The translations under genes were made by a program, and so were the position numbers. Of a DNA stretch of 14,430 nt, positions 7,876-14,430 are shown one piece after another; positions within the stretch are counted from its first letter, which is position 1, and each line of letters starts with the position of its first letter. The notes beneath the pieces were generated by a model. The model saw nothing but the letters and a program-made list of their open reading frames with translations, did no database searches and had not been told where the DNA came from. The DNA lies in contig JANXUW010000216.1 in NCBI GenBank assembly GCA_025351985.1, positions 1 to 14,430 of the forward strand. Reading direction: 5' to 3'. The DNA comes from Pseudolysobacter sp. Its GTDB lineage: Bacteria > Pseudomonadota > Gammaproteobacteria > Xanthomonadales > Rhodanobacteraceae.

Positions 7876-8982
7876 CTACAACTCGAAACCGTTCGCGAAA
7901 ATCCCGTCGCCATGCTGATACGCACCGAGATCGATCTTGTTCGCGAACGTGCGCGAGTGGCCTTCGATATCCAGCGCGGGTAGTCCGCCCGGCACCGGCA
8001 ACAGGCCGATATCGAGTAATGGCGAGGTCGCCTGCAAGTGGTAATCACCCGCGCCGACGAACTGCGGATCGATGCCGATGACATTGCCGCTGCTGCTGGC
8101 GGGCACCAGGCCGCTCAATGCGGTGTAATCGTTGTTGAACAACTGCGCCGTGTTCACGCCGATATAAAAATCGTAGGCGCCGGTATTGGCGTAACTGATG
8201 TTGTTGACGAGGTAAGCACCGATCGTCCCGCCTGAGTTGATCGAGCTGGTTGGTGGGCCGGTCGTGGTAGGGGCGCCGGTGTTGGTATTGCCGGTCATGG
8301 TGTTGTTGCTGACATAGACCACTGAACCCGCATCCATCGATATCGCCCACGCCGCTGCGTTGGGCGCGGTGTTGCCGACGAACAGATTGTTGTCGAAATG
8401 TAGGGTGCCTTTGCCGTATACGGTCAGTCCGCCGCTGGCGTAAGTCGTTGAATTGTTGCGCACGAAATTGTCGTCGATTGTCACGACAGGATTGGGATTG
8501 GTCGAAGGTTGCGGTGGCGCGAGATAAATCTGTGCGCCGCCGCCGGCAGAGCCGTTGCGCAAGCCGTTCTGAATGGTGATGTGCGTCAGCGAAAAGATGC
8601 CATTGGTTTGCACCGACAACACTTGCGTCACGCCGCCGCCATCGAGTTTGGTCGCACCCGGCGTACGATCCTGCGTGCTACATGTCGCATCGTAGCCGCC
8701 GCTGATATCGATCTCGAAACCCGAGGTTTGATTGACAAAAAACGTCGGTGTAGCGACGAAGGTGCCGCTGGTGAGCAGCAGCGTATTCGCGTGACCGTTG
8801 GCGATGCCGAGGTTGCCGACATCGACCAGCGCCGCCTGCAGCTCACCCGCATTGTGTACGCAATACGTGCTGGCGCAGACGCTCGCGCTGCTTGCCATCG
8901 CCAGCGACACCACGCCATGCAGAAGAGCCGCGCGCAAGCCGAAACGACGGTGCGATGAATGCGATCGCAAATTCGTAAACAT
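7876..8982 (-). CDS. Secreted right-handed parallel beta-helix (choice-of-anchor Q type) protein ending in FxxGFE
   Basis: This 368-residue exported protein has a long basic n-region and a signal peptide ending near residue 37 (S-V-C-A). AGGA lies 7 bases before the ATG. The body has repeating short strands with Asn ladders (I-D-D-N-F-V-R-N-N-S, F-D-N-N-L-F-V-G-N-T, V-S-N-N-T-M-T-G-N-T, L-V-N-N-I-S-Y-A-N-T), the hallmark of right-handed parallel beta-helices. The C-terminal region has Y-H-L-Q-A-T-S-P-L-L-D-I-G, an I-E-G-H-S-R segment and D-L-G-A-Y-Q, which is the choice-of-anchor Q pattern of bacterial surface proteins. The last residues are G-I-F-A-N-G-F-E-L, with no membrane helix or basic tail, so this is not a PEP-CTERM or GlyGly-CTERM signal. 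Such proteins bind or cleave polysaccharide or act as adhesins; no catalytic residues can be assigned. Confidence 0.86.
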   Translation of the reverse strand: MFTNLRSHSSHRRFGLRAALLHGVVSLAMASSASVCASTYCVHNAGELQAALVDVGNLGIANGHANTLLLTSGTFVATPTFFVNQTSGFEIDISGGYDATCSTQDRTPGATKLDGGGVTQVLSVQTNGIFSLTHITIQNGLRNGSAGGGAQIYLAPPQPSTNPNPVVTIDDNFVRNNSTTYASGGLTVYGKGTLHFDNNLFVGNTAPNAAAWAISMDAGSVVYVSNNTMTGNTNTGAPTTTGPPTSSINSGGTIGAYLVNNISYANTGAYDFYIGVNTAQLFNNDYTALSGLVPASSSGNVIGIDPQFVGAGDYHLQATSPLLDIGLLPVPGGLPALDIEGHSRTFANKIDLGAYQHGDGIFANGFEL

Positions 8983-9122
8983 GAGTGAATCCTCGTATTA
9001 CCCTTATACCCAGCGTACCTGATGCCCAGTGTAAACGCAAAATGCTGTTTGATGCGGACATGGCTGCGCGCAGCATGCAGCACAGGGATTTCCTTGCCGC
9101 ATCCATCCACGCAAACGGATAA

Positions 9123-9755
9123 TCAAAGATTGCGCCAGCCACTTATTCCAGTGATGACCGTAGCTACGATCAAGACAACACCCACGCCGCGATTGATCGC
9201 CACACCAAGGTTTGGCCGTTGCGCGAGCCAACCACGCGCGCCGCTGGCGACCAGTGCAAGCGAGCCGTAAACCGCGGTCTGGGTGAACGCGATGATCGCC
9301 CCGAGCACGATTGCTTGCTGCCAGATCGGTCCGTATTCCGTGCGCACGAATTGCGGAAATATCGCGAGCATGAACAGGTATGCTTTCGGATTCATCAGGC
9401 AGGTCAATGCCGCGCGGCGAAAGGTGATCCATAACGACGGCGCCTCGGCGTTGGCGGCAATGCCGAACGCGGCATGACTGCGCAACACGGCGATACCAAT
9501 CCACGCGATATACGCCGCGCCGACCAGCAGCAGCGCATTGAACGCGCCCGGGATCAGCTGCAATACGATACCGATGCCAAGCGCGCTCATGAGCACATGA
9601 CAAACCCCACCAGCGACGATTCCCGCCACCGCGACTAGCCCGGGTTTGCGCCCGCCGACCAACGCGCTGCCGAGCACGTACGCCATGTCCAGGCCCGGCA
9701 ACACAACCACCGCCAGCACCACGAGAAAGAACAACCACAAATGCGTCGAATACAT
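9123..9755 (-). CDS. LysE/RhtB-family amino-acid exporter
   Basis: This 210-residue inner-membrane protein has about six hydrophobic segments. The N-terminal helix ends in the family signature V-L-P20-G21-L-D, followed by V-L-G-S-A-L-V-G-G-R-K-P-G and a glycine-rich second helix (A-G-I-V-A-G-G). A central N-P-K-A-Y-L-F segment with F-P-Q-F, near residues 122-135, is also typical. The family exports amino acids or their analogues (lysine, threonine, homoserine, leucine) by proton antiport; the substrate cannot be read from sequence. The ATG at 9755 has GGGTGA upstream. It is transcribed divergently from the WYL regulator, with an inverted repeat between them, so it is a natural target of that regulator. 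Downstream, a 140-base gap separates it from the beta-helix gene. Confidence 0.9.
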   Translation of the reverse strand: MYSTHLWLFFLVVLAVVVLPGLDMAYVLGSALVGGRKPGLVAVAGIVAGGVCHVLMSALGIGIVLQLIPGAFNALLLVGAAYIAWIGIAVLRSHAAFGIAANAEAPSLWITFRRAALTCLMNPKAYLFMLAIFPQFVRTEYGPIWQQAIVLGAIIAFTQTAVYGSLALVASGARGWLAQRPNLGVAINRGVGVVLIVATVITGISGWRNL

Positions 9756-9860
9756 CGGCGATCACCCGATCATTGCGGGACAAAAATCGGCTTCGGGCGT
9801 GGCGCTTTGCATGACTCTGTCCTCGCGCGTAATGAGAGGGCAACAGGCTATCGTCGAAAT

Positions 9861-9877
9861 AGGGCGTTATTCGCCCT
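9861..9877. promoter_or_regulatory. Perfect inverted repeat, probable operator of the WYL regulator
   Basis: AGGGCG (9861-9866) and CGCCCT (9872-9877) form a perfect 6-bp dyad around the AT-only centre TTATT. It sits 21 bases before the regulator's ATG and about 105 bases from the exporter's ATG, in the only space shared by the two divergent genes. No T-run follows, so it is not a terminator. WYL-family regulators with an N-terminal helix-turn-helix bind DNA as dimers, so a symmetrical site here fits autoregulation and control of the exporter. That role is inferred. Confidence 0.5.
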
Positions 9878-9898
9878 GATTGTTCGTAGACTATTGTC

Positions 9899-10849
9899 AT
9901 GTATCACCCGACCACACGCGCACTCACCGTTCTCCAACTGCTGCAGACGCACGGTCGTTTGAGCGGCAGCGACCTGGCGCAACGCCTCGGCGTCGATGGC
10001 CGCACGTTGAGGCGCTACATTTCGCGGCTCGAAGATATCGGCATTCCGATCACCGCCGAACGCGGTCGCTACGGCGCGTACATGCTGGTCGCCGGGTTCA
10101 AGCTGCCGCCGATGATGTTCACCAACGACGAGGCGCTGGCGTTGTCGGTCGGCCTGCTCGCGGCGCGCAGCATGGGACTCGGCGACGGCGTGGCGGCGAT
10201 CGCCAGCGCGCAGGCAAAACTCGAACGCGTGATGCCATCGAGTGTGAAGGCGCAGCCGCGCGCGTTGTCCGAAACGGTGTCGCTCGATCTCGCATCTGGC
10301 GTGCCGATCGGTGATGGCAATACGCTCGCGATTTTAAGCCGCGCGGCGCACGCATATCATCGTGTGCACATGCGTTATCTCACGCCACAGAATATCGCCA
10401 GCGAACGCGATTTCGACGCCTACGGCCTGGCGTGGCGGGCGGGACGCTGGTACGTGATCGGCTGGTGCCATTTGCGGCGCGGTTTGCGCTCGTTCCGGCT
10501 CGATCGCGTGCAGCATGTGCGCGCGCTGGATATCCCGTTCGAACGTCCGAAAAATTTCGATGCCGCGGCGCATCTGAACTTCAGCATCGCCACGGTGCCG
10601 CGCGCGTTTATGGTCGAGGTTTTGCTGCACACCGATCTGCAAACTGCCGTGACCGAGCTGTATGCGAGCATCGGTTTGTTCGATGTCTGCGACGACGGTA
10701 TTTTGCTGCGTGCACGTACCGACAGCATCGACTGGTTTGCGCGACAGCTGGCGCGATTGCCATGCAGTTTCGAAGTGCGCCATCCGCCGCAATTGCGCGT
10801 CGCGGTGCATGCCCACGCCAAAAGATTGCTGGTAATTTCCGCGCGCTAA
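9899..10849 (+). CDS. HTH-WYL domain transcriptional regulator (YafY type)
   Basis: This 316-residue regulator has an N-terminal winged helix-turn-helix (about residues 5-60, including L-S-G-S-D-L-A-Q-R-L-G-V and R-T-L-R-R-Y-I). A linker follows, then a WYL domain (about 145-215) with Y-G-L-A-W-R-A-G-R-W184-Y185-V186 and H-L-R-R-G-L-R-S-F-R-L-D-R-V, and a C-terminal WCX region. The WYL motif is W-Y-V here, a common variant. WYL domains sense small ligands or nucleic acids, and the HTH binds DNA. It diverges from the LysE-type exporter with the 9861-9877 dyad between them. No Shine-Dalgarno precedes the ATG, and the spacing would allow a leaderless message. Its stop codon overlaps the stop of the convergent histidine kinase gene by four bases. 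Confidence 0.9.
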   Translation: MYHPTTRALTVLQLLQTHGRLSGSDLAQRLGVDGRTLRRYISRLEDIGIPITAERGRYGAYMLVAGFKLPPMMFTNDEALALSVGLLAARSMGLGDGVAAIASAQAKLERVMPSSVKAQPRALSETVSLDLASGVPIGDGNTLAILSRAAHAYHRVHMRYLTPQNIASERDFDAYGLAWRAGRWYVIGWCHLRRGLRSFRLDRVQHVRALDIPFERPKNFDAAAHLNFSIATVPRAFMVEVLLHTDLQTAVTELYASIGLFDVCDDGILLRARTDSIDWFARQLARLPCSFEVRHPPQLRVAVHAHAKRLLVISAR

Positions 10850-12150
10850 CTCACCGCACCGAGACGCAGCTCGGCAGACAATCCGCCGCCGTCGCGATTG
10901 CGCAATACCAGCGCGCCGCCGTGCATCGATGCAACGCGCGCGGCGATCGCCAGACCCAGCCCGGCGCCGGGTTGATCCTGACTGGCGCTACCGCGCTGGA
11001 ACGGTTCGAGCACGCGCTGCAATTGTTCCGCCGGCAATCCCGCGCCTCGATCGCTCACGATCACCTCGGCGTGTGCGGCCACGTCATGCAGCAGGATTTC
11101 ATACGGCGCCGCGCCATAGCGTTCGGCGTTCTGCATGAGGTTGCTCAACGCGCGTTTCAGCGCGAGCGGACGGCCACGCACGTTCAGCCGTATTGGCGCG
11201 ACGATGTTCCAGTCGGCCGCGCTGCGCCCCGGCGTGCGCAGCAGCAATTCCGCCAGCGCGACGAGGTCGATCGTCTGCTCGGGTTCGTCGCGCTCGTCGC
11301 GCGCGTAGGCGATGAACTGGCTGATGATCGCTTCGATCTCGACGATGTCGGTCTGCATGCCGGCGCTCAGTGCGGGATCCGTGCCAGGCAATAATTCCAG
11401 CGCGAGTTGCAGGCGCGCCAGCGGCGTACGCAAGTCGTGCGAGATGCCGGCCAGCAGCACGCTGCGCTCGCGCGCGACCTCGGCGACCTTGCGCGAGCTG
11501 TCGGCCAACGCACGTCCGAGCGCCCGCACTTCGATCGGTCCGCTTTCGATCGGTGCGAGCAGTTCGCCGCGCGCGAGCGCCGGCGCCTGCGCGGCGAGTT
11601 CGCCCAATAATCGTCCGAGCCGGCGCGCGTAATAACCGGCGGCGAGCAATACCAGCACGCCGCCGATCGCCAGCACCAGTCCGGAAAATTCGATGACCGC
11701 ACGATGATGGAATTGCGTCAGCGCCACGCCGATCCAGCGCGCTTCCGCACCGCTCATGCGAATCCACGCGACACCGCCATGCGCGAGATCGATCAGCACT
11801 TCGCGGCCATCGAGCTGCGCCGAAATCTGATCGCGCAATTCGGCGAGAAACGGAAATCGCGACGGGTGTTGTGCGTCTAACGGCGGTGCATCGGCGTCAG
11901 GACTATCCATTGGCGCACCCATCCGCGGCGTAACTGCGAAACGGATCCCCAGCGGCAGTTTTTTTCCGCTGTCGTTACCGCTTTCGATCGTCCTCACCGC
12001 CGCGACCACCTGCTGCGTCAGACCTTCGACGCTGGAGCGCTGCGCTGCCGCGTAACGCAAGGCAACATGGGTGAGCGTGGCCGTGGCGATCAGCAACAGC
12101 GCCAGCAACAGCACGAGCTGCGTATACATCGTGCGTGGCACAAATCTCAT
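10846..12150 (-). CDS. EnvZ-type sensor histidine kinase
   Basis: This 434-residue inner-membrane kinase starts at the ATG at 12150, which overlaps the response regulator's stop as ATGA; the frame is open upstream, but that part would read back over the regulator gene. Membrane segments at about residues 9-28 and 154-174 bracket a periplasmic sensor of some 125 residues. A HAMP linker follows, then the H box S-H238-D-L-R-T-P-L, an N box with N337-x-x-x-N341 (N-L-M-Q-N-A), the G1 box S-D-R-G-A-G-L-P (366-373), F box P-F-Q-R-G and G2 box G-A-G-L-G-L-A-I. All residues needed for autophosphorylation and ATP binding are present. The EnvZ/OmpR-like layout and the divergent Spy-like gene point to envelope or osmotic stress sensing, but the signal is not known. 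The 3' end overlaps the convergent WYL gene's stop. Confidence 0.93.
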   Translation of the reverse strand: MRFVPRTMYTQLVLLLALLLIATATLTHVALRYAAAQRSSVEGLTQQVVAAVRTIESGNDSGKKLPLGIRFAVTPRMGAPMDSPDADAPPLDAQHPSRFPFLAELRDQISAQLDGREVLIDLAHGGVAWIRMSGAEARWIGVALTQFHHRAVIEFSGLVLAIGGVLVLLAAGYYARRLGRLLGELAAQAPALARGELLAPIESGPIEVRALGRALADSSRKVAEVARERSVLLAGISHDLRTPLARLQLALELLPGTDPALSAGMQTDIVEIEAIISQFIAYARDERDEPEQTIDLVALAELLLRTPGRSAADWNIVAPIRLNVRGRPLALKRALSNLMQNAERYGAAPYEILLHDVAAHAEVIVSDRGAGLPAEQLQRVLEPFQRGSASQDQPGAGLGLAIAARVASMHGGALVLRNRDGGGLSAELRLGAVS

Positions 12151-12920
12151 GCGCGCGGATCGCGCGATGCGGCGGTTATTGCAGACGTTCCGGGCACTGC
12201 GGGTTCTTCCGGCACGAATACATAACCGAGGCCCCAAATGGTCTGGATCAGCGCGGGATTTTTCGGATCGACCTCGAGCAGACGGCGCAGTCGCGACACC
12301 GTGACATCCATGCTGCGATCGTTCGATTCGTGATCGCGGCCGCGCGCCAGATTGATCAGCCGATCACGCGTGAGCGGCTGGCGCGGATGCGTGACCAGCG
12401 CGGCGAGCACGGCGAATTCACCGGTGGTGATACGCAGCGCTTTGCCGTCGCGTTGCAAGGTACGCGTGGAAAGATTGAGCGTGTAGGGGCCGAAGCGCAG
12501 CAGCTCACCGGCTTCGCGCGGCGCGCCGCCATGCGGGCGCACCTGACGCCGCAGCACAGCGCGGATATGCGCAAGCAGTTCGCGCGGACTGCACGGTTTC
12601 GGCAGGTAATCGTCGGCGCCGAGTTCGAGTCCGACGATGCGATCAACCTCATCGCCGCGCGCGGTCAGCATGATCACCGGCAGATCGGGATGCTCGACGC
12701 GCAAGCGCCGGCAAATGCTCAGGCCATCCTCGTCCGGCAACATCAGGTCGAGCACGACCAGATCGAAATGCTGCTCGGCCAGCATTTGATCCATGCCACG
12801 GCCGTTGGCGACGCCGCGCACGGCGTAACCTTCCTGCTTGAGGTAACGTTCGAGCAGGTCGCGCAAGCGCGAATCGTCATCGACGATGAGTAGACGTTGG
12901 GTTTCTATAGGGCGATCCAT
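12147..12920 (-). CDS. OmpR-family response regulator
   Basis: This 257-residue regulator starts at the ATG at 12920 (M-D-R-P-I-E-T-Q-R-L). The frame stays open to 13121, but the extension would overlap the divergent Spy-like gene and does not resemble a receiver domain. The receiver has the acidic triad D14-D15-D16, phosphoacceptor D58 (V-V-L-D-L-M-L-P), T86 and K108 (L-P-K-P). The C-terminal winged helix (about 160-242) has T-T-G-E-F-A-V-L, R-D-R-L, D-R-S-M-D-V-T-V-S-R-L-R and W-G-L-G-Y-V-F, all typical of OmpR. No strong ribosome-binding site is seen before the ATG. It is translationally coupled to its kinase and diverges from the Spy-like gene with 184 bases between the start codons, room for shared control. 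Confidence 0.94.
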   Translation of the reverse strand: MDRPIETQRLLIVDDDSRLRDLLERYLKQEGYAVRGVANGRGMDQMLAEQHFDLVVLDLMLPDEDGLSICRRLRVEHPDLPVIMLTARGDEVDRIVGLELGADDYLPKPCSPRELLAHIRAVLRRQVRPHGGAPREAGELLRFGPYTLNLSTRTLQRDGKALRITTGEFAVLAALVTHPRQPLTRDRLINLARGRDHESNDRSMDVTVSRLRRLLEVDPKNPALIQTIWGLGYVFVPEEPAVPGTSAITAASRDPRA

Positions 12921-13104
12921 GACTGCACTATTCGTTACTCGCAGCAAGACGGCAACCCACCAGCGCACAAAAGTGTAATCAAATGTTGCTGGGGCCGGTT
13001 CCACTCGCAATTGCTTGCACTCTCGCGTCGCGCCGACATGAACTGCGCATGGGTTCGGCGGATCATAAACATCGTCCCAATTCGGGATTGTTTGGAGAAA
13101 CCAG

Positions 13105-13599
13105 ATGAAACCGCTCAACACGATTTTCAGCGCACTGGCCGTTGCCGTCGCTCTCAGCGGCGCGGTCTACGCCGCCGATCCGGGTGCACAGATTCCACAT
13201 CATGGCGGCGCCCACATGCACGGCCAACCCAGCGCTGCCACGCTCGGCCTGACCGGTGATCTCGCCACGCAGTGGGATGCAATCAACACGCAGGAAAAAG
13301 CCTTGCACAAGCAGCAGTTCAGCGATGGCGCCAGCGTTTTGAACGATGCCATCAGCCAGCTTTCTTCGCCGAACGACGACCTCGTCGCGTTGGCGAAACA
13401 GAAAGATGCGCGTGAAGATATACGCCGCGATCAGGAACGTTCACTGCGCGATCAACGCCTCGCCTTGTACAAGACGATGAATGCGACGCAGCAGACCGCG
13501 GTGCGCACCTTGATGCTGCAGAAATTGACGACGATGCAGGATCATGTGGCGCAGATGGAGGAGCGTGCCGCAGCGCACGCCGCAGCGAAAACGCAATAA
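13105..13599 (+). CDS. Spy/CpxP-like periplasmic LTXXQ protein with His/Met-rich N-terminus
   Basis: This 164-residue protein has a Sec signal peptide (residues 1-23, G-A-V-Y-A) and a mature part that is almost all helical and charged. GGAG lies 7 bases before the ATG. Near residues 119-140 is L-A-L-Y-K-T-M-N-A-T-Q-Q, a variant of the L-T-x-x-Q motif of Spy, CpxP and CnrX/ZraP-type periplasmic proteins, which act as chaperones, negative feedback regulators or metal sensors. The mature N-terminus has H32, H33, H37, M38 and H39, a possible metal-binding cluster. The C-terminus is a long helix with many Gln, Met and Ala. It diverges from the OmpR/EnvZ-type pair, the same arrangement as cpxP beside cpxRA, so it is probably a target of that pair. 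A strong terminator follows. Confidence 0.85.
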   Translation: MKPLNTIFSALAVAVALSGAVYAADPGAQIPHHGGAHMHGQPSAATLGLTGDLATQWDAINTQEKALHKQQFSDGASVLNDAISQLSSPNDDLVALAKQKDAREDIRRDQERSLRDQRLALYKTMNATQQTAVRTLMLQKLTTMQDHVAQMEERAAAHAAAKTQ

Positions 13600-13638
13600 T
13601 CGCAACGCCGCGTTAGCTTGACTGGGCAAACCGAACCG

Positions 13639-13669
13639 GCGCTCCGCATCTCGCGGAGCGCTTTTTTTT
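13639..13669 (+). terminator. Strong intrinsic terminator of the Spy-like gene
   Basis: GCGCTCCGC (13639-13647) pairs perfectly with GCGGAGCGC (13653-13661) around a 5-base loop, followed directly by eight T residues (13662-13669). It starts 40 bases after the Spy-like stop codon and is the clearest terminator in the window. Confidence 0.93.
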
Positions 13670-13712
13670 GGGGTATTCCGAATCTGATGCGGCGCACCCC
13701 AGATAGATTTAA

Positions 13713-13757
13713 CCTCGCGCTTCTCGCGCTTCTCGCGCTTCTCGCGCTTCTCACGTT
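13713..13757. repeat. 9-bp tandem repeat, about four to five copies
   Basis: Units of TCTCGCGCT lie head to tail: three perfect copies (13722-13748), a first copy with one change (13713-13721, CCTCGCGCT) and a degenerate last copy (13749-13757, TCTCACGTT). Nine bases keeps any reading frame open and would encode a Leu-Ala-Leu repeat on the + strand, but no ribosome-binding site or plausible protein surrounds it. It lies in the gap after the terminator and is likely a slippage-prone minisatellite. Confidence 0.85.
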
Positions 13758-13934
13758 TGCGGGCTTGCGGTGGGTTTCGGCGTCCGAACGGCGTTCCCGC
13801 TCTTGGCCAGGGCGGTGGGATTTACGCACGACAACCGCTGCCTCTCGCTTTCAGTTCCGAATGCCGACGATGCATTGTCGAAGCACATTATGGCTGCGAA
13901 GGGTTCCAGCTCGGCTACCGGGCCGCAAACGCAC
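13758..13934. other. Rest of the 335-base gap, no gene recognised
   Basis: After the terminator and the tandem repeat, this GC-rich stretch leads to the 3' end of the AraC-type gene. Frames on both strands are open by chance, but their translations are rich in Arg, Ser and Cys with no start signal or recognisable domain. I see no tRNA-like fold or promoter. It could be decayed coding DNA or an interspersed repeat; the sequence alone does not decide. Confidence 0.4.
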
Positions 13935-14430
13935 TCATGCGGTCTCGCACTGGAAACGCCGAACCCAGTCGCTGAAGTCTGCCTCGGCGACCAATGCCGG
14001 CGGTGCACTGATCGCAGCGGTCATCGCCGAGGGTTTGCCGTAACGTGCATCACGCGGTGCAATGCCGTACGCGCGGCGGAACGCGCGGCTGAAATGCGCT
14101 TCGCTGACGAAGCCATGCGCATACGCGATTGCGGCGATAAGGCAGTCGTGGCCCGGCGCTTCGATTGCATCGCGGCAACGTGCCAGGCGGCGCGCGAGCA
14201 GATAGCAGGCAATGCCGCCATACGGTTTGAACAACCGATACAGGCTGGCGCGCGAGATACCGGCGGCCACGCGGATTTCTTCTGCGTCAAGCCACGGCTG
14301 GTGCAGATGCATTTCGACGTGGCGCTTGGCGCGCGCCAGCGCCAGCTCTTCTTGCACGCTCGCTGCGATGCGCCCCTGCGTTGGCTGCACGAGTGCGGCG
14401 AACAGTCCGATCAAGGATTGGGTCAGCAGT
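13935..14430 (-). CDS. AraC-family transcriptional regulator, 5' part outside window
   Basis: The frame is open to the right edge (L-L-T-Q-S-L-I-G-L-F), so the gene starts outside; the TTG at 14414 is internal. The 164 visible residues hold the C-terminal AraC DNA-binding domain with two helix-turn-helices. The first has E-I-R-V-A-A-G-I-S-R-A-S-L-Y-R-L-F. The second has I-A-A-I-A-Y-A-H-G-F-V-S-E-A-H-F-S-R-A-F and ends with R-R-A-Y-G-I-A-P-R-D-A-R, the conserved closing helix. A tail of about 40 residues follows, ending D-W-V-R-R-F. The preceding A-K-R-H-V-E-M-H-L segment is the usual linker helix. The N-terminal effector domain is not visible, so ligand and targets cannot be inferred. Confidence 0.9.
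   Translation of the reverse strand, partial: LLTQSLIGLFAALVQPTQGRIAASVQEELALARAKRHVEMHLHQPWLDAEEIRVAAGISRASLYRLFKPYGGIACYLLARRLARCRDAIEAPGHDCLIAAIAYAHGFVSEAHFSRAFRRAYGIAPRDARYGKPSAMTAAISAPPALVAEADFSDWVRRFQCETA

Noticed and set aside
10432..11394. Long + strand open frame of 320 codons
   Set aside because: It overlaps the WYL regulator and runs antisense through the kinase's catalytic domain; the translation is Arg/Ala-rich with no domain, as expected of a GC-rich shadow frame.
12970..12990. CpxR-like box (GTAAT-N5-GTTGC) upstream of the Spy-like gene
   Set aside because: Only the first half resembles the GTAAA repeat; too weak to call without conservation data.
13010..13035. Sigma-70 promoter for the Spy-like gene (TTGCAC, 17 bases, ATGAAC)
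   Set aside because: The -10 half hardly matches the consensus; other pairings in the region are no better.
13618..14043. Possible small + strand protein with a Leu-Ala-Leu repeat
   Set aside because: It would start before the terminator and pass through its hairpin; the Leu run is just the 9-bp repeat, and the rest overlaps the AraC gene on the other strand.

Overview
This GC-rich window has the gene style of a gammaproteobacterium of the order Lysobacterales (Xanthomonadales), perhaps a Rhodanobacteraceae-type genome. The clues are the hemD-hemX-hemY set beside a YiiD-type thioesterase, an AscD/Fre-like flavin reductase beside a DUF2845 protein, and secreted proteins carrying a FxxGFE motif. 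The family-level placement is inference. No rRNA, tRNA, CRISPR array, transposase or integrase was recognised.

Layout. (1) Bases 1-1272, + strand: the 3' part of a flavin reductase, then a secreted two-repeat DUF2845 protein. (2) Bases 1310-4517, - strand: the tetrapyrrole operon hemD-hemX-hemY, with an ATGA overlap between hemX and hemY. (3) Bases 4684-5641, + strand, divergent from hemD: a hotdog thioesterase and a small lipoprotein. (4) Bases 5784-6575, - strand: a strikingly AT-rich orphan gene for a membrane-anchored protein of unknown function, probably acquired horizontally. (5) Bases 6725-9755, - strand: a secreted PHB-depolymerase/feruloyl-esterase-like hydrolase, a secreted parallel beta-helix protein, and a LysE/RhtB exporter. 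The hydrolase and the beta-helix protein share the FxxGFE motif, in one at the mature N-terminus and in the other at the extreme C-terminus. (6) Bases 9899-10849, + strand: a WYL-type regulator divergent from the exporter, with a perfect inverted repeat between them that looks like an operator. (7) Bases 10846-12920, - strand: an OmpR/EnvZ-type two-component pair with an ATGA overlap. Divergent from it is a Spy/CpxP-like periplasmic protein (13105-13599, + strand) ending in a strong intrinsic terminator. (8) Bases 13600-13934: a 335-base gap holding the terminator, a 9-bp tandem repeat and otherwise unexplained DNA. (9) 13935 to the right edge, - strand: the 3' part of an AraC-family regulator.

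Likely teamwork. HemD makes uroporphyrinogen III, and HemX and HemY are its membrane partners of poorly known role. The WYL regulator probably controls the exporter and itself. The two-component system probably senses envelope stress and controls the Spy-like chaperone. The items most worth following up are the FxxGFE motif, the AT-rich orphan gene, the perfect 87-residue internal duplication in the DUF2845 protein, and the candidate operator at 9861-9877.
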